64,000 nt of DNA from Sipunculus nudus (Eukaryota > Annelida > Sipuncula > Golfingiida > Sipunculidae), in contig CM049319.1 of NCBI GenBank assembly GCA_026874595.1, positions 2,942,601 to 3,006,600 on the forward strand, given 5' to 3'. Below are positions 61,201 to 64,000 of this stretch, piece after piece. How positions within the stretch are numbered: the stretch's first letter is position 1; each line of letters opens with the position of its first letter. The position numbers and the translations under genes were made by a program. The notes under the pieces were generated by a model, which saw only the letters and a program-made list of their open reading frames with translations, had not been told where the DNA came from and ran no database searches.

Positions 61201-63458
61201 CATGATGTACCGAATATACAACCTCCATCTGTAGTGACATGAGGTACCGAATATACAACCTCCATCTGTAGTGACATGAGGTACCGAATATACAGCCTCC
61301 ATCTGTAGTGATATGATGTACCGAATATACAACCTCCATCTGTAGTGACATGAGGTAACGAATATACAACCTCCATCTGTAGTGACATGAGGTACCGAAT
61401 ATACAACCTCCATCTGTAGTGACATGAGGTAGCACAAAGGAAGGGTGTATTCTAAAACAATAATAATAGCCTAATATCTGCCATGAAAAATGTTCTCATT
61501 ATAATTCACAGCAATTCTGACTTTAAGACTGTGATTAGTATAGTATAGGCGGGCCCCTGGAACCAACCAATGAACGATGACCCCCTAATGAACTCATATT
61601 GAGAACGATTTCGTTATTTCACAGATTTTAATAGTGAATAAAACATATATGTGGAGGTTTATAATTCGATATCACCCACGATGTTGGGCTCTCTCCTACT
61701 GTACACTTTGCCTCTCTGTTACATTTCGTAGGGTTATTTGGTATACATTTGCCTCGCGTCCATGACCAATACCCATTCATAGCTGGGTGGAGAGAGTGCC
61801 CTCAGGTGGTCATAGCGAGGAAGGTGTGAACGAGACGCGAACCCACGAACTTGTGAACCCAAATCCAGGGCCTTATTAAACCATTACGCCAACTACCCAT
61901 CACAAATGTTGGTAAACTGCCTTAACAAGAATCAAGAACACTATAATTTTAATCAAAATGTTAACTTGAAATTCATGTTTTATTTTAAGGATGTACCCTT
62001 TGTCCCAGAGGCCTGTACGATTATCAGTGTTTCTCCTTGGACAACAATTGTTACGTGAACTTCTGTGGTATAGACAACTGGTATTCGGCCAGAGACACCT
62101 GTGCTCGTCGCGGATGGACGCTGACATTGATAAAATCTAAGACCCTTATTAGCAGTGTGGCGGGGAAACTGTACAAATCCACGGACAACAAACCGTGCAA
62201 GACCTTCTGGGTCGGCTTCAGGACGGCCGACTGGTTTGATGGTGAGGAATTGTATTTCCAGCTACATGAGACAGATAATAGAAAGGAACGAATTAAGCCG
62301 AACTGGATTAGGCATATGTGAATATTATAATGCTCACGTGGTTGTCCTTTCTAAGTAACATGTCTCATTTTGTAATAATTAAGGTTTGAATGTTTTAAAG
62401 ATAATTTATGATAGGTATTCCTAAGATTTCAATTTTTATATGTGTTTGACTTAAAATTACTTACTTTTCACAAAGTAACATAATTTGATCACTTAAAACT
62501 TTTACAGAGGTTGTTCACAAACGTTAAATGACGCTTGCATATTATTGCTCGTTCTCTGATATATGAAATGTATATATGTAAAAAATATACGACATATATA
62601 TTACATATGTAAATTTGCCAACATAGGCTGTCTAGAAATTAAAGGCTTCTTCCTTTGGAACATTAATCTTTTTTCTGTGATTTACATTTACAGTCATGCG
62701 TTTCGCTTTAATTAAGATTCCATACTTTATTCATCTGGTTTGTTAAACAGTCCAGCACAGTCACTGGGGTTTGAATCTTTCACCGTCCTTATACATTTGA
62801 CAATCCAATGTGAATAAATTAACTACTAGAGAAGAACACTTGCGTTTATTCAACAGCAAAAACCCAATATGACGGCCATCTTGACCCATCTCCGTTCCCC
62901 GTTCCAATCATACCTCAGTACAACTATATCACAAATCACACATCTATAATCTAAAGATCCTAGATAACATTCTTACAGGCCAGACACCTGTCATGAATGA
63001 GGACAGTATTTATCCTAGAGCTCTAAAGTTGTTATATTAATTCAAATACGTTGAACGTGAACACAACGGTGAAAAATGTACTTTTGTGTGTAACAAAATG
63101 TATGATTATAATATACAAATTACAATGCTTAATGCAATTAAAATTCCCTTGTGTAGAAGTGGATGTTGATCGAATAACATATCAAATTATTGATGATCTG
63201 TGACTTAACGACCAAGAAAGAGGTTAATAACAAAAGTTTACAAAATAGTGTGCAATGGCTGACAGAGAGCGGTTTTCAGCTCACCTGACTATAAGTCATC
63301 TGAGCTCTAGTAATGGTCCTTTGTTCGTCAGGCCATCCTTTAACAAGACAAACTGTTGGACTTGCAAATCCAAAATTCTACATGCAAATAAATGTACCCA
63401 CGTTCTCTTAGGAAACGGAAAACTGGGTCACTGTGACTTCTTTCTTTTGAGAAATTAA
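31642..63458 (+). CDS. Secreted protein with two C-type-lectin-like domains (five exons)
   Basis: Joined exons 31642-31711, 38594-38773, 39029-39160, 61990-62241 and 63280-63458 give 813 bases, i.e. 270 residues plus stop. Every intron is phase 1 with GT donors and AG acceptors. Exon 1 encodes a signal peptide. Exons 2-3 form a first C-type-lectin-like fold (LTWREAEGKC helix, WTGARR, PRWING, then CGYL...LQSCD and GYLC). Exons 4-5 form a second one (YSARDTCARRGW, FWVGF, DWF, then CW...C and a final C). Neither domain shows a clear EPN or WND sugar/calcium motif, so classical calcium-dependent sugar binding is doubtful. The protein is predicted to be secreted; a recognition or immune role would be typical of mollusc lectin expansions but is inference. 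A further small exon in intron 1 cannot be excluded. The splice model is by eye. Confidence 0.8.
31712..35260 (+). other. Intron 1, left part: short dispersed repeats
   Basis: Degenerate repeats of the AGGTCA type (GGTCAAAGGCCAAGGTCAC and variants, 32,570-32,880) lie beside 32.2-32.4 kb sequence with a GCGCCACCTGCAT segment. At 33,600-34,150 there are about four diverged units carrying TGGCGCCACCTAC and TTTGCACAGTTAATGTCTC, related to the tandem repeat at 1-1260. No further lectin exon was recognised. Confidence 0.55.
35272..35722 (+). repeat. ~45-bp minisatellite in intron 1
   Basis: About ten imperfect units built on GAAATCTCCTTTGAAATG, then TTAAACTAGGTCATGGTGAA, then CTATATT. Units vary by substitutions and small deletions. 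Confidence 0.8.
35837..38290. mobile_element. Foldback element with ~1.2-kb inverted arms
   Basis: It starts with C15 (35,837-35,851) and ends with G18 (38,273-38,290). Moving inwards, the left side reads CCCTAG, then ACTTGAAACAA, then TATCAAACCGCGTCAAA (near 35,970), and the right side reads the reverse complements, for example TTTGACGCGGTTTGATA near 38,159. Each arm is made of about three diverged ~250-300-bp direct repeats. In the centre a second inverted repeat, 36,985-37,102, starts and ends with CGGGGCTCCTTATA and its complement. The frames 35,823-36,275, 35,972-36,214 (minus) and 37,557-37,895 share peptides such as DIVSTTNI only because the DNA repeats. Class inferred as foldback-like. 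Confidence 0.8.
37258..37297. repeat. TA microsatellite within the foldback element
   Basis: About 20 TA dinucleotides in the right inner part of the foldback element. Confidence 0.9.
38594..38773 (+). CDS. Lectin-like gene exon 2: N-terminal half of first CTLD
   Basis: The acceptor is a T-rich tract ending in CAG. In the phase set by exon 1 it reads ERLTWREAEGKCRNESKD, then LYSNLDNHGVKDVGL, then SWTVWTGARREDF and PRWINGSDV, ending at donor G|GTAAGC. The first helix with its Cys, the WTGA strand (equivalent to WIGL) and the W-I-N-G stretch place it as the first half of a C-type-lectin-like domain. The domain begins directly at the helix, so it is a short form lacking the usual N-terminal strand and Cys pair. 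Confidence 0.85.
38774..39028 (+). other. Intron 2 with G17 tract and TA run
   Basis: 255 bases. G17 (38,794-38,810) lies 20 bases after the donor, and a TA run is at about 38,938-38,959. The acceptor is TGTTCCAG. Confidence 0.8.
39029..39160 (+). CDS. Lectin-like gene exon 3: C-terminal half of first CTLD
   Basis: It reads DLTMLSYYTKGDETPICGYL, then HTRDNTLELQSCDVQHIGYLC and QIP. The three Cys fit the C-terminal disulphides of a C-type-lectin-like domain. It ends at CCTG|GTGAGC. The last ~11 exon bases (TCAGATACCTG) and the donor are the sequence repeated hundreds of times in the following intron. Reading on without splicing meets an in-frame TAA at 39,202-39,204. Confidence 0.85.
40719..42000 (+). 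repeat. Higher-order repeat of 681 bp
   Basis: Rare marker variants recur at a fixed offset. AATGTGGTTGATC (a +3 unit) is at 40,717 and again 681 bases on; GGTTCAATCGGGAAC (a +6 unit) also recurs 681 bases apart (near 41,294 and 41,975). 681 equals sixteen 42-bp units plus 9, exactly accounted for by these two insertions. A third copy of the first marker lies at about 43,675. Confidence 0.85.
45800..51000 (+). repeat. Higher-order repeats of 714 and 2604 bp
   Basis: The rare variant CAGATACCCCATGTGT occurs at about 46,391 and 48,995, 2604 bases apart (62 units). The rare variant ATATACAACAGATACC recurs 714 bases apart (17 units) near 47,600 and 48,315. These show recent segmental duplication of blocks within the array. 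Confidence 0.8.
51200..56030 (+). repeat. Higher-order repeats of 882, 1728 and 1434 bp
   Basis: The variant ACTATGATGATGCTCAT occurs at about 51,281, 52,163, 53,891 and 55,325. Spacings are 882 (21 units), 1728 (41 units plus 6) and 1434 (34 units plus 6). The extra 6 bases come from the GGTTCAATCGAGAAC unit present once in each of the two longer blocks. Confidence 0.8.
57833..58345 (+). other. Spacer between the two arrays, with TA run and G14
   Basis: About 500 bases of non-repetitive intron, including a TA run (about 58,209-58,261) directly followed by G14 (58,264-58,277). No exon was recognised. Confidence 0.7.
58350..61432 (+). repeat. 37-bp minisatellite, about 83 units
   Basis: The unit reads ACCGAATATACAACCTCCAT, then CTGTAGTGACATGAGGT. 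Its main variation is GAGGTACC versus GATGTACC. A block of 27 units (999 bp) is duplicated: the rare variant AGTGGCATGATG at 59,642 recurs at 60,641. The period is not a multiple of three and the unit lacks minus-strand stops, so all three minus frames are open (up to 1028 codons), with a 37-residue repeat containing SLQMEVVYS and HVTTDGG. These frames are repeat artefacts. Confidence 0.95.
61433..61989 (+). other. Intron 3, right end
   Basis: Non-repetitive sequence up to the acceptor of exon 4 (TTTTATTTTAAG). A second pyrimidine-rich stretch ends in TTTCGTAG at about 61,731, but no lectin-like frame follows. Confidence 0.6.
61990..62241 (+). CDS. Lectin-like gene exon 4: N-terminal half of second CTLD
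   Basis: In phase with exon 3 it reads GCTLCPRGLYDYQCFSLDNN, then CYVNFCGIDNWYSARDTCAR, then RGWTLTLIKSK, and later CKTFWVGFRTADWFD, ending at donor G|GTGAGG. The CP-G-L-Y start, the WYSARDTC helix and the FWVGF strand give the first half of a C-type-lectin-like domain. This domain has the extra N-terminal Cys absent from the first. If the donor is not used, the frame runs 26 further codons to a TGA at 62,319-62,321, a possible truncated form. Confidence 0.85.
62242..63279 (+). other. Intron 4
   Basis: 1038 bases of AT-rich sequence from GTGAGG to GGTTTTCAG. No further feature was recognised. Confidence 0.7.
63280..63458 (+). CDS. Lectin-like gene exon 5: C-terminal half of second CTLD and stop
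   Basis: In the phase set by exon 4 it reads AHLTISHLSSSNGPLFVRPS, then FNKTNCWTCKSKI, then LHANKCTHVLLGNGKLGHCD and FFLLRN before TAA at 63,456-63,458. The spacing of the last Cys residues mirrors exon 3 (C...C...C near the end), which supports the exon. The ATG at 63,255 lies in the intron, so it is not a start in this model. The match to the lectin fold is weaker than in exon 3, so this exon is the least certain. Confidence 0.7.
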
Positions 63459-64000
63459 GAAAAACATTCGTTTTCAAGTAAAACATATTTTTCATTTAAA
63501 AACTGTGCACTAAAAAATCACTAGTGTTAATGTATTCCTGTTTAATATAACCATTCCTACATATATTTCCTATTGACAACCCAGAAAGTAGATCAATGTT
63601 GCATCAATTGTTAAAGTTATAGGCTCAAATATAATGCAATTAGTATAAAAAATCAGGAAATATGTTTGCTCCCATTACAAGATAATTGTTGAAGCTAGAG
63701 ACTTTTTTTAACTAAGGATATATCTTTATTTAATCAAGATGTAAATTGTATAATAGAAATCAGTTCAGACCTAATCAGACTCGCATTATTGTAAAAACAG
63801 TACCATAAATTTGGCCGAACTGTCACCAAGGTACATTTTGTTCTTATAAACACTATTTATTTAACTTTCACAGTATTTATAAATAAGGATTTAAGCTTTT
63901 AAAATCTTAAGTTTGAAAGTTAGAGATTAAAAATTGGGCTTGAAATTGAATTTTCATTTTGAGGCCCTTTTGTTTCGTTTTGCATTGTAAATCCCAAGGC
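63459..64000 (+). other. 3' untranslated and downstream sequence
   Basis: No canonical AATAAA was seen close to the stop. A variant AATATA occurs at 63,544-63,549, about 86 bases after it. The rest is AT-rich without recognised features. Confidence 0.4.

Noticed and set aside
39161-61432. CRISPR-like array
   Set aside because: Units are directly adjacent with no unique spacers, and the context is a spliced animal gene.
58314-61437. Minus-strand frames of 364, 1028, 970 and 331 codons
   Set aside because: All three minus frames are open because a 37-bp unit lacks stops. The same peptide appears in every frame, which is the signature of a repeat and not of a protein.

Overview
The window is eukaryotic and looks like animal DNA, most likely a mollusc and probably a bivalve (inference). 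It is AT-rich, with spliced phase-1 exons of a C-type-lectin-like gene, a tRNA-derived SINE, a Penelope-like retroelement remnant, many dispersed noncoding repeats and very long minisatellites. No bacterial, viral or CRISPR content was seen. Almost all long open frames are by-products of tandem repeats.

Layout. 1-1260 is a degenerate ~280-bp direct repeat built on GGTGGCGCCACCT. About 1.3-26 kb is a cluster of a modular, noncoding dispersed repeat family: three main copies on the plus strand, one large copy on the minus strand and two partial ones. Inserted in or beside it are a SINE (4.15 kb), a G23 tract with a hairpin (5.1 kb), a 197-bp tandem array grown from one module of the family (5.9-6.8 kb), a 403-bp inverted-terminal-repeat element (24.1 kb), and a Penelope-like fragment (16.47-17.29 kb) that keeps a GIY-YIG frame and a recognisable hammerhead ribozyme. 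26-31.5 kb is mostly unrecognised sequence with a dispersed repeat pair and small hairpins.

The one supported protein gene runs from 31,642 to 63,458 on the plus strand. It has five exons, all joined in phase 1, and 270 codons. It encodes a signal peptide and two C-type-lectin-like domains, so it predicts a secreted lectin-like protein. Intron 1 (6.9 kb) carries a ~45-bp minisatellite and a 2.45-kb foldback element whose arms are themselves tandem repeats. Intron 2 (255 bp) has G17 twenty bases after its donor.

Intron 3 (22.8 kb) is the most striking part. It starts directly with an ~18.7-kb array of about 445 units of 42 bp, and each unit is a copy of the exon 3/intron 3 junction, including the last ~11 exon bases and the GT donor. 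The intron therefore holds hundreds of tandem decoy 5' splice sites in the gene's own orientation. A second array (about 83 units of 37 bp, 58.35-61.43 kb) lies nearer the acceptor and has a weak 3'-splice-site-like segment in each unit. Both arrays have higher-order repeats, and their long open frames on both strands are best read as repeat artefacts.
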